A stretch of DNA of 25,264 nucleotides from positions 1-25,264 of the forward strand of contig CALPPS020000030.1 of NCBI GenBank assembly GCA_943325515.2. The letters are read 5' to 3'. Numbering within the stretch: the stretch's first letter is position 1; every line of letters begins with the position of its first letter. Source of the stretch: Flavobacterium psychrophilum (GTDB taxonomy: Bacteria > Bacteroidota > Bacteroidia > Flavobacteriales > Flavobacteriaceae). Below, piece by piece: positions 15,059 to 24,012 of the stretch. The notes beneath the pieces are model-generated. The model made no database searches, had not been told where the DNA came from, and saw only the letters and a list, made by a program, of their open reading frames with translations. The translations under genes and the position numbers were made by a program.

Positions 15059-17698
15059 ATGATTCCTGCACAATTCAATGCCGCTGAAGTAGAAAAAAAA
15101 TGGTACGACTACTGGATTAAAAACAAGTATTTTCACTCTAAACCCGATCATAGAAAGCCCTATACCATCACAATTCCGCCACCTAATGTTACGGGGGTAT
15201 TGCACATGGGGCACATGCTCAATAATACTATTCAAGATGTTCTTATTCGTCGTGCACGATTAAAAGGTTTCAATGCGTGTTGGGTACCTGGAACCGATCA
15301 TGCTTCAATTGCAACAGAAGCAAAAGTGGTAGCTAAACTAAAAAGTGAAGGCATCAACAAAAACGATTTAACTCGGGAAGAGTTCTTAAAACACGCTTGG
15401 GATTGGACTAATAAATACGGAGGAACCATTCTAGAACAGTTAAAACAACTAGGTTGTTCTTGTGATTGGGACAGAACCAAATTCACTATGGATCCTGATA
15501 TGTCTGCCTCTGTAATTCGTTCGTTTGTAGATTTATATAACAAGGGCTATATATATCGTGGCTTCCGAATGGTCAACTGGGATCCCGAAGCAAAAACTAC
15601 CTTGTCTGACGAAGAAGTAATTTATGAAGAAACACAAGGAAAATTATATTTTTTAAAATATCAAATCGAAGGAATTTCAGACTTCTTAACGGTTGCAACC
15701 ACAAGACCAGAAACGATTTTTGGAGATACTGCTATTTGTGTTAACCCAAATGACGAACGTTTCAAACATTTGAAAGGTAAAAAAGCAATTGTCCCAATCT
15801 GCAATAGAGTTGTGCCAATCATCTTTGATGACTATGTGGATATGGAATTTGGAACAGGATGTTTAAAAGTAACTCCCGCACACGATGTAAACGATAAAGC
15901 TTTAGGAGAAAAGCATAACCTAGAAATCATCGATATCTTCAATGAAGATGCTACATTAAATTCTTATGGATTACATTATCAAGGTAAAGATCGTTTTGTT
16001 GTGCGTGAAGAAATTACTATTGAATTAGAAAACAATGGTGCTTTAGCTAAAGTAGAAAGCCATCTCAATAAAGTAGGAACATCCGAAAGAACCAAAGCTG
16101 TTATAGAACCTCGCTTGTCTGATCAATGGTTTTTGAGCATGGAAGAATTGGTTAAACCAGCTATCAAAGCAGTATTAGAAACTAAAGAAATTAAATTATA
16201 CCCTTCGCGTTTTGATAATACCTATCGTCACTGGTTAGAAAATATCCGCGATTGGAATATCTCTCGCCAACTGTGGTGGGGACAACAAATCCCAGCCTAC
16301 TTTTACGGCGATGGAAAAGAAGATTTCGTAGTAGCCGAAAACATAGAAACTGCACTTGAGCTTGCAAGGATAAAAACGCTAAACCCGCAACTCGAAACCC
16401 GCAACCTTAAACAAGACGAAGACGCACTCGACACTTGGTTCTCTTCATGGTTGTGGCCAATGGCTGTTTTTGGAGGTATCATGGAACCAGATAATGAAGA
16501 TTTCAAATACTATTACCCAACCAATGATTTAGTTACTGGTCCAGATATTTTATTCTTCTGGGTGGCGCGAATGATTATTGCAGGATATGAATATACGGGT
16601 CAAAAACCGTTTACCAATGTTTATCTAACAGGTTTAGTACGCGACAAACAACGTCGTAAAATGTCAAAATCTTTAGGAAACTCTCCAGAGCCATTAGAAC
16701 TGATAGAAAAGTTTGGTGCCGATGGGGTTAGAGTCGGGCTGCTGTTGAGTGCTTCTGCCGGAAACGATATCATGTTTGACGAAGAATTGTGCAACAACGG
16801 TAAAGCATTTGCCAACAAAATTTGGAACGCCTTCCGATTAATCAAAGGTTGGGAAGTAGCAGATATTCCTCAACCTGAGAGTGCTAAAGTAGCTGTTGAA
16901 TGGTATCAAGCTAAGTTACAACAAAACTTAGTAGAAATAGAAGACCATTTTGATAAATACCGTTTGTCTGATGCTTTAATGAGTATATATAAATTGGTAT
17001 GGGATGATTTCTGTTCGTGGTTCTTGGAAATGATAAAACCAGCTTACCAACAGCCTATTGACCGCGCCACCTTTGATAAAGCCATCGAAATGTTAGAAGC
17101 TAACTTGAAGCTATTACATCCATTCATGCCTTTTCTAACAGAGGAGATTTGGCAATATATAGCCGACAGAACACCAGAGCAGGCTTTAATCATTGCGGAG
17201 TATCCAAAGTTAACCTCATTTGATGCTAAATTAATAGCTGATTTTGATTTTGCTATGGAAGTAATTGCAGGTGTTAGAACTATTCGAAAAGAAAAAAACA
17301 TTGCAATGAAAGACCCTGTTGATTTAAAAATAATCAACAACGAAAAAGTAAGTGCTTATTTTGACTGCGTGATTATGAAGTTGGGCAATATTACTTTTTT
17401 AGAATATATTTCCGATAAGATAGATGGCGCTCTAACTTATCGTGTAAAATCAAACGAATATTTTATACCCGTCCTAGGAAATATTGACATTGTTGCTGAG
17501 ATTGCCAAGCTAACCGAAGAGTTGAAATATACTCAAGGTTTCTTGCGCAGTGTGCTAGGAAAACTAGCTAATGAAAAATTTGTAGCTGGTGCACCACCAC
17601 AAGTCATAGATAACGAAAAAAAGAAAGAAGCCGATGCATTGGCAAAGATTGCCACTATTGAACAGAGCTTAGCTAGTTTAACGAATGGTCTTAAGTAA
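15059..17698 (+). CDS. valS: Valyl-tRNA synthetase
   Basis: This class I aminoacyl-tRNA synthetase charges tRNA-Val and is essential for translation. At 879 residues it has the usual bacterial length. The HIGH motif appears as H-M-G-H (49-52) and the KMSKS motif is at 534-538. The editing domain carries T-T-R-P-E-T-I-F-G-D-T-A. The C-terminus has the long coiled coil expected for ValS, with E-K-F-V-A-G-A-P-P shortly before the end. Within the catalytic part, bases 16381-16405 hold an 11 bp direct repeat in a variable loop just before Q-D-E-D-A-L-D-T-W; the frame stays open. The gene stands alone on the plus strand and converges with fadE, 40 bp away. No T-box leader is recognisable. Confidence 0.97.
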   Translation: MIPAQFNAAEVEKKWYDYWIKNKYFHSKPDHRKPYTITIPPPNVTGVLHMGHMLNNTIQDVLIRRARLKGFNACWVPGTDHASIATEAKVVAKLKSEGINKNDLTREEFLKHAWDWTNKYGGTILEQLKQLGCSCDWDRTKFTMDPDMSASVIRSFVDLYNKGYIYRGFRMVNWDPEAKTTLSDEEVIYEETQGKLYFLKYQIEGISDFLTVATTRPETIFGDTAICVNPNDERFKHLKGKKAIVPICNRVVPIIFDDYVDMEFGTGCLKVTPAHDVNDKALGEKHNLEIIDIFNEDATLNSYGLHYQGKDRFVVREEITIELENNGALAKVESHLNKVGTSERTKAVIEPRLSDQWFLSMEELVKPAIKAVLETKEIKLYPSRFDNTYRHWLENIRDWNISRQLWWGQQIPAYFYGDGKEDFVVAENIETALELARIKTLNPQLETRNLKQDEDALDTWFSSWLWPMAVFGGIMEPDNEDFKYYYPTNDLVTGPDILFFWVARMIIAGYEYTGQKPFTNVYLTGLVRDKQRRKMSKSLGNSPEPLELIEKFGADGVRVGLLLSASAGNDIMFDEELCNNGKAFANKIWNAFRLIKGWEVADIPQPESAKVAVEWYQAKLQQNLVEIEDHFDKYRLSDALMSIYKLVWDDFCSWFLEMIKPAYQQPIDRATFDKAIEMLEANLKLLHPFMPFLTEEIWQYIADRTPEQALIIAEYPKLTSFDAKLIADFDFAMEVIAGVRTIRKEKNIAMKDPVDLKIINNEKVSAYFDCVIMKLGNITFLEYISDKIDGALTYRVKSNEYFIPVLGNIDIVAEIAKLTEELKYTQGFLRSVLGKLANEKFVAGAPPQVIDNEKKKEADALAKIATIEQSLASLTNGLK
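16381..16405. repeat. 11 bp direct repeat inside valS
   Basis: AAACCCGCAAC occurs at 16381-16391 and 16395-16405, separated by TCG. It encodes part of a loop between A-L-E-L-A and the conserved Q-D-E-D-A-L-D-T-W and keeps the reading frame. Confidence 0.7.
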
Positions 17699-17719
17699 TA
17701 TTTTAAATTAATTAAGACC
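17687..17719 (+). terminator. Possible terminator between valS and fadE
   Basis: GGTCTTAA (17687-17694, overlapping the end of valS) pairs with TTAAGACC (17712-17719) around a 17 nt loop. A further TTAAGAC sits at 17733-17739 at the end of the convergent fadE gene. No U-tract follows, so the hairpin may be a weak two-way terminator. Confidence 0.3.
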
Positions 17720-17738
17720 AGTAAAGATTAACTTAAGA

Positions 17739-19529
17739 CTAAAAACAATAGCTATTTTCCGCCACTAACTTTGCGGTAATAGTTTCTCTTAATCCAACGA
17801 TGTTTGGCATATTAGTATATTTTGTAAAGCGGCGCAATCCCATAAGCATCATGCGTTGTTCGTCGCCTTCGGCAAACGAAATTATGGTTTCTTTTCCTTT
17901 TTGATTGATGATATCTACAGCTTTGTATAAGTATAACTTGGCCATAGCAATTTGTTCTTTTACTTTGTCTTCGCCTTGTGCTTTTGCGATTTTCTCAGTT
18001 CGTAACAATGTGCTTTCTGCCATATAAATTTCGATCAACATATCGGCAGCAGCCATCAATAATTGTTGGTGTGAATCTAAATCCATTCCATATTTTTGAA
18101 CTGCACCACCAGCAACCATCAGGAATGCTTTTTTCAATTTTTCAATTATTTCTTTTTCTTCAGCAAATAATTCAGAATAGTCTGGAGTTTCAAATGAAGG
18201 TATTCCCATCAATTCTTCTACCACCTTTGAGGCAGGGCCTAGTAAATCAATATGGCCTTTCATGGCTTTTTTGATTAGCATACCCACCGATAACATTCGG
18301 TTAATTTCGTTGGTGCCTTCATAAATCCGAGCAATACGAGCATCGCGCCACGCACTTTCCATAGGAGTATCTTCTGAGAATCCCATACCACCATAAATTT
18401 GAATGCCTTCGTCTGCACAGTTTTGAACATCTTCAGAAACCGCTACTTTAAGGATCGAACACTCAATTGCAAATTCTTCTACCCCTTTTAATTCAGCTTC
18501 TTGGTGTGATGCACCTTCGGCTTCCCGCAATTTGATGCGGGTTTCAATATCTTTTGCGGCTCTATAGGTGGCGCTTTCTCCAGCATAAGTAGATGTTGCC
18601 ATTTCGGCCAATTTGTATCGAATTGCACCAAACTGAGCGATAGGTGTATTGAATTGTACTCTCTCGTTGGCATAATTCACAGCATTGGAAGTCACACGAC
18701 GTTGTGCGTCCAGACAAGCTGCAGCTAGTTTGATTCGTCCAACATTCAACGCATTCATTGCGATTTTAAAACCTTCACCACGACCAGCTAGCATATTTTC
18801 GACAGGAACTTTGGTATCAGCAAAAAATACTTGACGCGTAGAGGAAGCACGAATGCCTAGTTTGTGCTCTTCTTCGTTCATCGTAATGCCATTGGCAGCA
18901 TCATTTTCTATAATAAAACCTGTAATGTTTTTATCGTCTTCAATTCGAGCAAAAACTATAAACACTGAGCAGAAACCAGCATTGGATATCCACATTTTTT
19001 GTCCCGTGATGGAATAGAATTTGCCATCAGCCGATAAAACGGCTTTGGTTTTTCCAGAATTGGCATCACTTCCTGCGCCTGGTTCTGTTAAACAATAGGC
19101 CCCAAACCATTCGCCAGAAGCTAGTTTAGGTACGTATTTTTGTTTTTGAGCTTCTGTTCCGTACAACGTTATTGGCATAGTTCCAATTCCGGTATGTGCA
19201 CCAAATGCAGTTGAGAAAGAACCCGTTGCACCAGAAATGTAATCACATACCAAGCAGGTATCTACAAATCCCATTCCCATGCCGCCATACGCTTCGGGAA
19301 CCGCAACGCTAAGGAAACCCATATCACCAGCCATTCGCATGGTGGCTTCTGTAAAGGCGTAATCTTTCTTTTCAAAACGGTCTTTGTAAGGCCAGATTTC
19401 TTTATCTACAAATTCTTTAACGCTGTCACGCATCATGATTTGCTCTTCTGAGAAATCTTCGGGTGTGAAGATATCTTCACATTTTGTTTCTTTAACTAGG
19501 AATTCTCCTCCACGGGTTATATCGCTCAT
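17739..19529 (-). CDS. fadE: Acyl-CoA dehydrogenase (FadE-like)
   Basis: This FAD enzyme oxidises acyl-CoA to trans-2-enoyl-CoA, the first step of each beta-oxidation round. At 596 residues it is longer than the common 380-residue dehydrogenases and matches the size of B. subtilis FadE. The first 420 or so residues are the standard fold: Y-C-L-T-E-P-G-A-G-S-D (145-155), K-M-W-I-S-N (178-183), and R-I-Y-E-G-T-N-E-I-N-R-M (401-412) with Glu404 as likely catalytic base. The rest is a helical C-terminal extension, as in the VLCAD-like type. It is the last gene of the marR-fadN-fadA-fadE operon. A four-helix-bundle cassette separates it from the thiolase gene, and the inner repeat arm ends 7 nt before its start codon. 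The symbol follows the B. subtilis operon. Confidence 0.92.
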   Translation of the reverse strand: MSDITRGGEFLVKETKCEDIFTPEDFSEEQIMMRDSVKEFVDKEIWPYKDRFEKKDYAFTEATMRMAGDMGFLSVAVPEAYGGMGMGFVDTCLVCDYISGATGSFSTAFGAHTGIGTMPITLYGTEAQKQKYVPKLASGEWFGAYCLTEPGAGSDANSGKTKAVLSADGKFYSITGQKMWISNAGFCSVFIVFARIEDDKNITGFIIENDAANGITMNEEEHKLGIRASSTRQVFFADTKVPVENMLAGRGEGFKIAMNALNVGRIKLAAACLDAQRRVTSNAVNYANERVQFNTPIAQFGAIRYKLAEMATSTYAGESATYRAAKDIETRIKLREAEGASHQEAELKGVEEFAIECSILKVAVSEDVQNCADEGIQIYGGMGFSEDTPMESAWRDARIARIYEGTNEINRMLSVGMLIKKAMKGHIDLLGPASKVVEELMGIPSFETPDYSELFAEEKEIIEKLKKAFLMVAGGAVQKYGMDLDSHQQLLMAAADMLIEIYMAESTLLRTEKIAKAQGEDKVKEQIAMAKLYLYKAVDIINQKGKETIISFAEGDEQRMMLMGLRRFTKYTNMPNIVGLRETITAKLVAENSYCF

Positions 19530-19536
19530 TGTATTG

Positions 19537-19568
19537 TTATTTTAAATTTTGAATTATAAATTTTAAAT
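19537..19568. repeat. Cassette A, fadE-side arm
   Basis: Inverted copy of 19914-19945 with 30 of 32 matches. It contains the sub-unit TAAATTTT twice, 14 bp apart. Confidence 0.85.
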
Positions 19569-19915
19569 TATTTCTTTTCTTGTGATGTTTTGATAATCTT
19601 GGTTATTATGTTGATTATGTGTTCTATTTCGATGAGATATTCTTCAACTTCTATTTTAGTCAATTCTGATTTATCTAATAGTCTTAACCAATACTTTGTT
19701 TCTCTTGCTTCTTTGTTTGCAACCGAAAGCTTATTGACAAAATCTTTCATTGACTGTCCTGCAATTGCTTCTTCAACATTTGCACCTATACTAGTTCCAC
19801 ATCTGAGTAATTGTTTAGAAACTATAAATTAGTTTTCTTTTTTTAATTCAATAAATAATTTGATAATCATCAGAGAAAAATCAAATGTTTTATTAGCTAT
19901 CAGATTGTCTTTCAT
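19568..19915 (-). pseudogene. Four-helix-bundle (23S rRNA intervening-sequence type) protein, interrupted by a stop
   Basis: Reading from the ATG at 19915 gives M-K-D-N-L-I-A-N-K-T-F-D-F-S, then an in-frame TAA at 19830-19832, after which the same frame continues I-V-S-K-Q-L-L-R-C-G-T-S-I-G-A-N-V-E-E-A and runs to the stop at 19568. The full frame is 116 codons including the terminal stop, a normal length for the family, and the break is a single nonsense codon in a position often held by Glu, so one base change explains it. Initiation at the internal ATG at 19750 would give a 60-residue C-terminal piece. The G-T-S-I-G-A-N-V-E-E-A form differs from the S-I-P-S-N-I-A-E-G form of the other two copies. 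The gene sits exactly between the arms of cassette A. Confidence 0.8.
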
Positions 19916-19945
19916 TTAAAATTTAGAATTCAAAATTTATAATAA
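19914..19945. repeat. Cassette A, fadA-side arm
   Basis: Inverted copy of 19537-19568. It overlaps the start codon of the cassette gene and the last two codons and stop of fadA. Confidence 0.85.
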
Positions 19946-21118
19946 TTCATAAATCCCCGCGCTTCCTTGTCCTGTTCCTACACACATCGAAACAATTCCG
20001 TATTTATCACCACGGCGTTTCATTTCGTCAAATAATTGTACCGATAATTTTGCTCCAGTACACCCTAATGGATGCCCTAAAGCAATTGCACCACCATTTA
20101 CATTGATTATAGCTGGATTGATTTCTAATTCTCGCGTAACAGCCAACGCCTGTGAGGCAAAAGCTTCGTTTAATTCAACTAGATTTATATCGTTTAATGT
20201 TAATCCAGCTTGTTTTAATGCCTTTGGGATGGCTTTTACTGGGCCAATCCCCATAATTCTTGGTTCAACTCCCGCTGCAGCATAACTCACCATACGCGCA
20301 ATAGGAGTGAGGTTCAATTCTTTTACCATTTCTTCGCTCATGATTAATACGAATGCAGCACCATCACTCATTTGCGAGGAATTTCCAGCGGTTACACTTC
20401 CTCCCGCTGCAAAAACCGGTTTTAATCCCGATAAAGCTTGAGTAGATGTTCCAGCTCTTGGTCCTTCGTCTTGGGTTACTGTGTATGATTTAGTTTCTTT
20501 TTTACCATTTTCGTTGATAAATGTTTGTTCAACTGTTATAGGAACAATTTGGTTGTCAAACTTACCATCAGCCTGTGCTTGCAACGCTTTTCGGTGTGAA
20601 TTAAAAGCAAACTCATCTTGGTCTTCGCGAGAGATGTTGAATTGTTTGGCAACCGCTTCCGCAGTTAAGCCCATTCCCCAATAGTAATCTTCGTTTCCTT
20701 CCTTTGCAACGGCATAATCTGGAGTGGGTTTGTAACCACCCATTGGGATAAAACTCATGCTTTCGGCACCACCAGCGATAATACAATCTGCCATTCCGCT
20801 TTGGATTTTGGCTGTTGCCATAGCAATTGTTTCAAGTCCAGAAGCACAATATCTATTTACGGTTACACCAGGTACATCGGTTACTTTTAATCCCATCAGG
20901 GAAATTAAACGCGCTACGTTTAAACCTTGTTCGGCTTCGGGCATTGCGTTTCCTACCATTACGTCATCAATTCGACTTTTATCAAAATCGGGAAACTGAG
21001 ACATTAAATACTCAATAGTTTCTGCTGCTAATTCATCGGGACGTTTGAAACGGAAAACTCCTTTAGGTGCTTTTCCTACCGCTGTTCTGTATCCTTTTAC
21101 TATATAGGCTGTTTTCAT
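19937..21118 (-). CDS. fadA: Acetyl-CoA acyltransferase (3-ketoacyl-CoA thiolase)
   Basis: This thiolase cleaves 3-ketoacyl-CoA with CoA to release acetyl-CoA, the last step of the beta-oxidation round. It has 393 residues, normal for the family. The nucleophile Cys91 lies in V-N-R-Y-C-A-S-G-L-E (87-96). His349 lies in G-H-P-L-G-C-T-G-A (348-356) and the acid/base Cys379 in S-M-C-V-G-T-G-Q-G (377-385). The N-terminus R-T-A-V-G-K fits degradative thiolases, and the operon context supports fatty-acid degradation over acetoacetyl-CoA synthesis. The gene lies between cassettes A and B: its start is 7 nt from the inner arm of cassette B and its last two codons and stop lie in the outer arm of cassette A. 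Confidence 0.94.
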   Translation of the reverse strand: MKTAYIVKGYRTAVGKAPKGVFRFKRPDELAAETIEYLMSQFPDFDKSRIDDVMVGNAMPEAEQGLNVARLISLMGLKVTDVPGVTVNRYCASGLETIAMATAKIQSGMADCIIAGGAESMSFIPMGGYKPTPDYAVAKEGNEDYYWGMGLTAEAVAKQFNISREDQDEFAFNSHRKALQAQADGKFDNQIVPITVEQTFINENGKKETKSYTVTQDEGPRAGTSTQALSGLKPVFAAGGSVTAGNSSQMSDGAAFVLIMSEEMVKELNLTPIARMVSYAAAGVEPRIMGIGPVKAIPKALKQAGLTLNDINLVELNEAFASQALAVTRELEINPAIINVNGGAIALGHPLGCTGAKLSVQLFDEMKRRGDKYGIVSMCVGTGQGSAGIYELL

Positions 21119-21125
21119 ATTTTTT

Positions 21126-21161
21126 TTAGTATTAAGATTGGAGTATTAAGTATTAAGACTT
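21126..21161. repeat. Cassette B, fadA-side arm
   Basis: Inverted copy of 21544-21579 with 34 of 36 matches. It is built from AGTATTAAG units (two full copies 14 bp apart, then a shortened TATTAAG). Confidence 0.9.
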
Positions 21162-21175
21162 TACAATCTTTGAAT

Positions 21176-21532
21176 TTATGTTGTTTTTAATGTTTTTTGT
21201 AAAGAGAAATTCATATTTGAGACTTCTACTAATTGAATTATTATTGATTGTATTTTTTCTTCCTTGATAAGATTTAGTCTTTTAGCTAAAATTAATTGAG
21301 TTATTAATTCAAAAGTTGAGCCATTTGCTATTCCTAAAAATTGAACAAACTCTTTGTTATGATTTCTTCCTGAACCTTCAGCTATATTCGAAGGAATTGA
21401 AATAGCACATTTTTTTATTTGATGAATTAAATTAAATTTTTCATCACTAGGTAAAAGCAAAGAAACTTCATAAACTTCAATGGCTATATCCATTGCTTTT
21501 TGCCAAATTTTTAATTTTTCAAAGTTGTGCAT
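21176..21532 (-). CDS. Four-helix-bundle protein, 23S rRNA intervening-sequence protein family
   Basis: The 118-residue, all-helical protein matches the family named after open frames in 23S rRNA intervening sequences (TIGR02436 type, also related to the Avd proteins of diversity-generating retroelements). The signature is F-E-K-L-K-I-W-Q-K-A (4-13) and C-A-I-S-I-P-S-N-I-A-E-G-S-G-R (42-56), then F-L-G-I-A-N-G-S (65-72). Members form pentameric barrels; their cellular role is not established. This copy is intact and aligns without gaps to the copy at 24013. It sits inside cassette B, 11 nt from one arm and 14 nt from the other, between the fadN and fadA genes. No rRNA is nearby, so an rRNA-related role here is doubtful. 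Confidence 0.9.
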   Translation of the reverse strand: MHNFEKLKIWQKAMDIAIEVYEVSLLLPSDEKFNLIHQIKKCAISIPSNIAEGSGRNHNKEFVQFLGIANGSTFELITQLILAKRLNLIKEEKIQSIIIQLVEVSNMNFSLQKTLKTT

Positions 21533-21543
21533 AATCTTTTTTT

Positions 21544-21579
21544 AAGTCTTACTACTTAATACTCTAATCTTAATACTAA
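21544..21579. repeat. Cassette B, fadN-side arm
   Basis: Inverted copy of 21126-21161. The fadN stop codon (21576-21578) lies inside its outer end. Confidence 0.9.
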
Positions 21580-23966
21580 TTTCTCAATGGTTTTCCTTTA
21601 GTTAACATAAACTGAATTCTTTCTAGAGTTTTTCTCTCTGTACACAAACTCAAGAAAGCTTCTCTTTCAATGTCTAATAAATATTGTTCGCTCACTAGAG
21701 TTGGTTCAGATAAATCACCACCAGCCATTACATACGCTAGTTTATTGGCAATTTTTTGATCGTGTTCTGAGATGTATTTTCCAGCCACCATTTGATCTGT
21801 TCCTACTAAGAACATTCCGAGTGCTTGTTTTCCTAATACTTTTACATCAGTTCTACGAATAGGTTGTGTGTAACCAGCTTCAGCTAATAACAATGCATGT
21901 TTTTTAGCTTCGGCTATTTGGCGGTCTTTATTGACTACGACAATATCTTTTCCTTTTTGTAAAACGCCCATGTCAAAAGCTTCGTAAGCCGAGGTGGCTA
22001 CTTTTGCCATGGCAACTGTCATGAAATATTCTTGTAACACATTTAGTTCTACATCGTTTTTACGGAATAAGTCGGAAGCTCGTAAAGTCATTTCTTTAGA
22101 ACCACCACCGCCAGGAATTACACCAACGCCAAATTCTACTAAACCTATGTAGGTTTCTGCTGCAGCAACCACTTTATCGGCATGCATACTCATTTCGCAC
22201 CCACCACCAAGTGTCATTCCGTGTGGCGCTACGATTACTGGAATTCCTGAATAGCGCACACGCATCATCGTGTCTTGAAACATTTTGATTGCCATGTTTA
22301 ACTCGTCATATTCTTGTTCGACTGCCATCATGAATATCATTCCGATATTGGCGCCAACAGAGAAATTAGCACCTTGGTTTCCGATAACTAATCCGTTGTA
22401 TTCTTTTTCAGCAAGGTCAATAGCTTTGTTAATTCCTATTAAAACATCACCACCAATAGTATTCATTTTAGACTGAAATTCAAGGTTTAAGATGCCATCA
22501 CCTAAATCATGAATTACAGCACCACTGTTGCTCCATACTTTCTTGCTTTCGCGAATATTATTAAGGATAATGAAACTATCTTGTCCAGGAACTTTGGTTT
22601 GCGTTTTATTTGGAATAGAGTAGAAGAAAGTTGCACCTTCTTTTACAGTGTAGAAGCTAGAACTTCCAGACGCTAGCATTTCAGTAACCCAAGTTGCTGG
22701 TTGATAGCCATCGGTTTGCATCAATGCAATTCCTTTTTCCACACCAATGGCATCCCATATTTCGAAAGGACCATTTTCCCAACCGAAACCAGCTTTCATG
22801 GCATCATCTATTTTATATAATTCGTTTGATATTTCAGGAATTCTATTGGAAACATAAGCAAACATTGAAGAAAATGATTTTCTGTAAAATTCACCTGCTT
22901 TATCTTTTCCTTTTACGAGAACTTTAAATCTATCAATAGGTTTATCGATGGTTTTGGTTAATTCTAAAGTAGGAAAAGAAGCTTTTTTGGCAGAACGATA
23001 TTCTAAAGTATCTAAATCTAAAGAAAGGATTTCTTTATCTACTTTTTTGTAAAAACCTTGGCCTGTTTTACTACCTAGCCATTTGTTTTCCATCATTTTG
23101 TTGATGAAATCTGGTAGTTTGAACAGTTCGTGTGCTTCGTCATTTGGACAATTGTCATAAATTCCGTTAGCAACGTGAACTAAAGTATCTAAACCAACCA
23201 CATCAACAGTTCTAAACGTAGCTGATTTTGGTCGGCCAATAACTGGTCCAGTTAGTTTGTCAACCTCTTCAATAGTTAATCCCATTTCTTTTACCAAATG
23301 GAACAAACTTTGAATACCAAATATTCCAATTCTATTGCCAATAAATGCTGGAGTATCTTTGGCTATAACCGATGTTTTTCCTAAATATTTGGAACCGTAT
23401 TCAAACAAGAAATCCAATACTTCTTGAGAAGTTTTTGGTCCAGGAATGATTTCGAATAGTTTTAAATAGCGTGCTGGATTGAAGAAATGCGTTCCACAAA
23501 AATGGGCTTGAAAATCATCACTTCTTCCTTCACTCATAAAGTTGATTGGAATTCCAGAGGTGTTGGAAGTAACCAAAGTTCCTGGCTTGCGGAATTTGTC
23601 GATTTGCTCAAATACTAATTTTTTAATATCCAAACGTTCGACAACTACTTCAATTATCCAGTCATAATGGGCTATTTTTGCCATATCATCAGTAGTGTTT
23701 CCGGTTGTAATTCTACTGGCGAACTTCTGACTGTAAATAGGGGATGGGTTTGATTTTAAAGCATTTGTTAAATGTTCATTAACCAATCGGTTGCGAACTA
23801 CTTTACTTTCTAAAGTCAATCCTTTTTTTTCTTCGGCTTCGGTAAGTGCATTTGGGACAATATCCAAAAGCAATACTTCAAGACCAATGTTGGCAAAATG
23901 ACAAGCGATACCAGAACCCATAATTCCGGATCCTACTACTGCTACTTTTTTGATTGTTCGTTTCAT
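21576..23966 (-). CDS. fadN: 3-hydroxyacyl-CoA dehydrogenase / enoyl-CoA hydratase (FadN-like)
   Basis: This 796-residue two-domain enzyme hydrates trans-2-enoyl-CoA and oxidises the resulting 3-hydroxyacyl-CoA with NAD, steps two and three of beta-oxidation. The dehydrogenase comes first: Rossmann motif V-A-V-V-G-S-G-I-M-G (8-17), then H-F-F-N-P-A-R-Y (159-166) with His159 and Glu171 as the likely catalytic pair. The hydratase-like domain is C-terminal (roughly 500-700), with an N-F-S-V-G-A-N oxyanion-loop stretch, G-G-G-C-E-M and G-V-I-P-G-G-G-G. This order is the reverse of E. coli FadB but matches B. subtilis FadN, as does the gene order fadN-fadA-fadE. It lies between cassettes B and C, and the inner arm of cassette C ends 8 nt before its start. 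Confidence 0.94.
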   Translation of the reverse strand: MKRTIKKVAVVGSGIMGSGIACHFANIGLEVLLLDIVPNALTEAEEKKGLTLESKVVRNRLVNEHLTNALKSNPSPIYSQKFASRITTGNTTDDMAKIAHYDWIIEVVVERLDIKKLVFEQIDKFRKPGTLVTSNTSGIPINFMSEGRSDDFQAHFCGTHFFNPARYLKLFEIIPGPKTSQEVLDFLFEYGSKYLGKTSVIAKDTPAFIGNRIGIFGIQSLFHLVKEMGLTIEEVDKLTGPVIGRPKSATFRTVDVVGLDTLVHVANGIYDNCPNDEAHELFKLPDFINKMMENKWLGSKTGQGFYKKVDKEILSLDLDTLEYRSAKKASFPTLELTKTIDKPIDRFKVLVKGKDKAGEFYRKSFSSMFAYVSNRIPEISNELYKIDDAMKAGFGWENGPFEIWDAIGVEKGIALMQTDGYQPATWVTEMLASGSSSFYTVKEGATFFYSIPNKTQTKVPGQDSFIILNNIRESKKVWSNSGAVIHDLGDGILNLEFQSKMNTIGGDVLIGINKAIDLAEKEYNGLVIGNQGANFSVGANIGMIFMMAVEQEYDELNMAIKMFQDTMMRVRYSGIPVIVAPHGMTLGGGCEMSMHADKVVAAAETYIGLVEFGVGVIPGGGGSKEMTLRASDLFRKNDVELNVLQEYFMTVAMAKVATSAYEAFDMGVLQKGKDIVVVNKDRQIAEAKKHALLLAEAGYTQPIRRTDVKVLGKQALGMFLVGTDQMVAGKYISEHDQKIANKLAYVMAGGDLSEPTLVSEQYLLDIEREAFLSLCTERKTLERIQFMLTKGKPLRN

Positions 23967-23974
23967 TTTTCTTT

Positions 23975-24002
23975 ATTGTATATTGTATACTGTATATTGT
24001 AT
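23975..24002. repeat. Cassette C, fadN-side arm
   Basis: Inverted copy of 24393-24420 with 26 of 28 matches. It is built from TTGTATA- and TGTATA-like units of 8-10 bp. Confidence 0.88.
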
Positions 24003-24012
24003 GTTGTGAAAA

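Larger units (their letters stand above)
19537..19945 (-). mobile_element. Cassette A: inverted repeats around a broken four-helix-bundle gene
   Basis: This 409 bp unit fills the fadA-fadE junction. Its arms, 19537-19568 and 19914-19945, are inverted copies matching at 30 of 32 positions. The enclosed gene nearly touches both arms: its start codon overlaps one and the first base of its stop codon overlaps the other. The outer arm includes the last two codons and the stop of fadA; the inner arm ends 7 nt before the fadE start. The arrangement resembles intervening sequences in 23S rRNA, which carry the same protein family inside a repeat-closed stem. Whether the unit moves as DNA is unknown. 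No target-site duplication was recognised. Confidence 0.55.
21126..21579 (-). mobile_element. Cassette B: inverted repeats around an intact four-helix-bundle gene
   Basis: This 454 bp unit fills the fadN-fadA junction. Its arms, 21126-21161 and 21544-21579, are inverted copies matching at 34 of 36 positions and are unrelated in sequence to those of cassettes A and C. The outer arm overlaps the fadN stop codon; the inner arm ends 7 nt before the fadA start. The enclosed gene is intact and reads in the operon direction. The layout matches cassettes A and C. Confidence 0.6.

Noticed and set aside
14891..15235. 114-codon minus-strand frame across the valS start
   Set aside because: It overlaps the well-supported N-terminus of valS, crosses the structured element and repeat, and has no recognisable domain.
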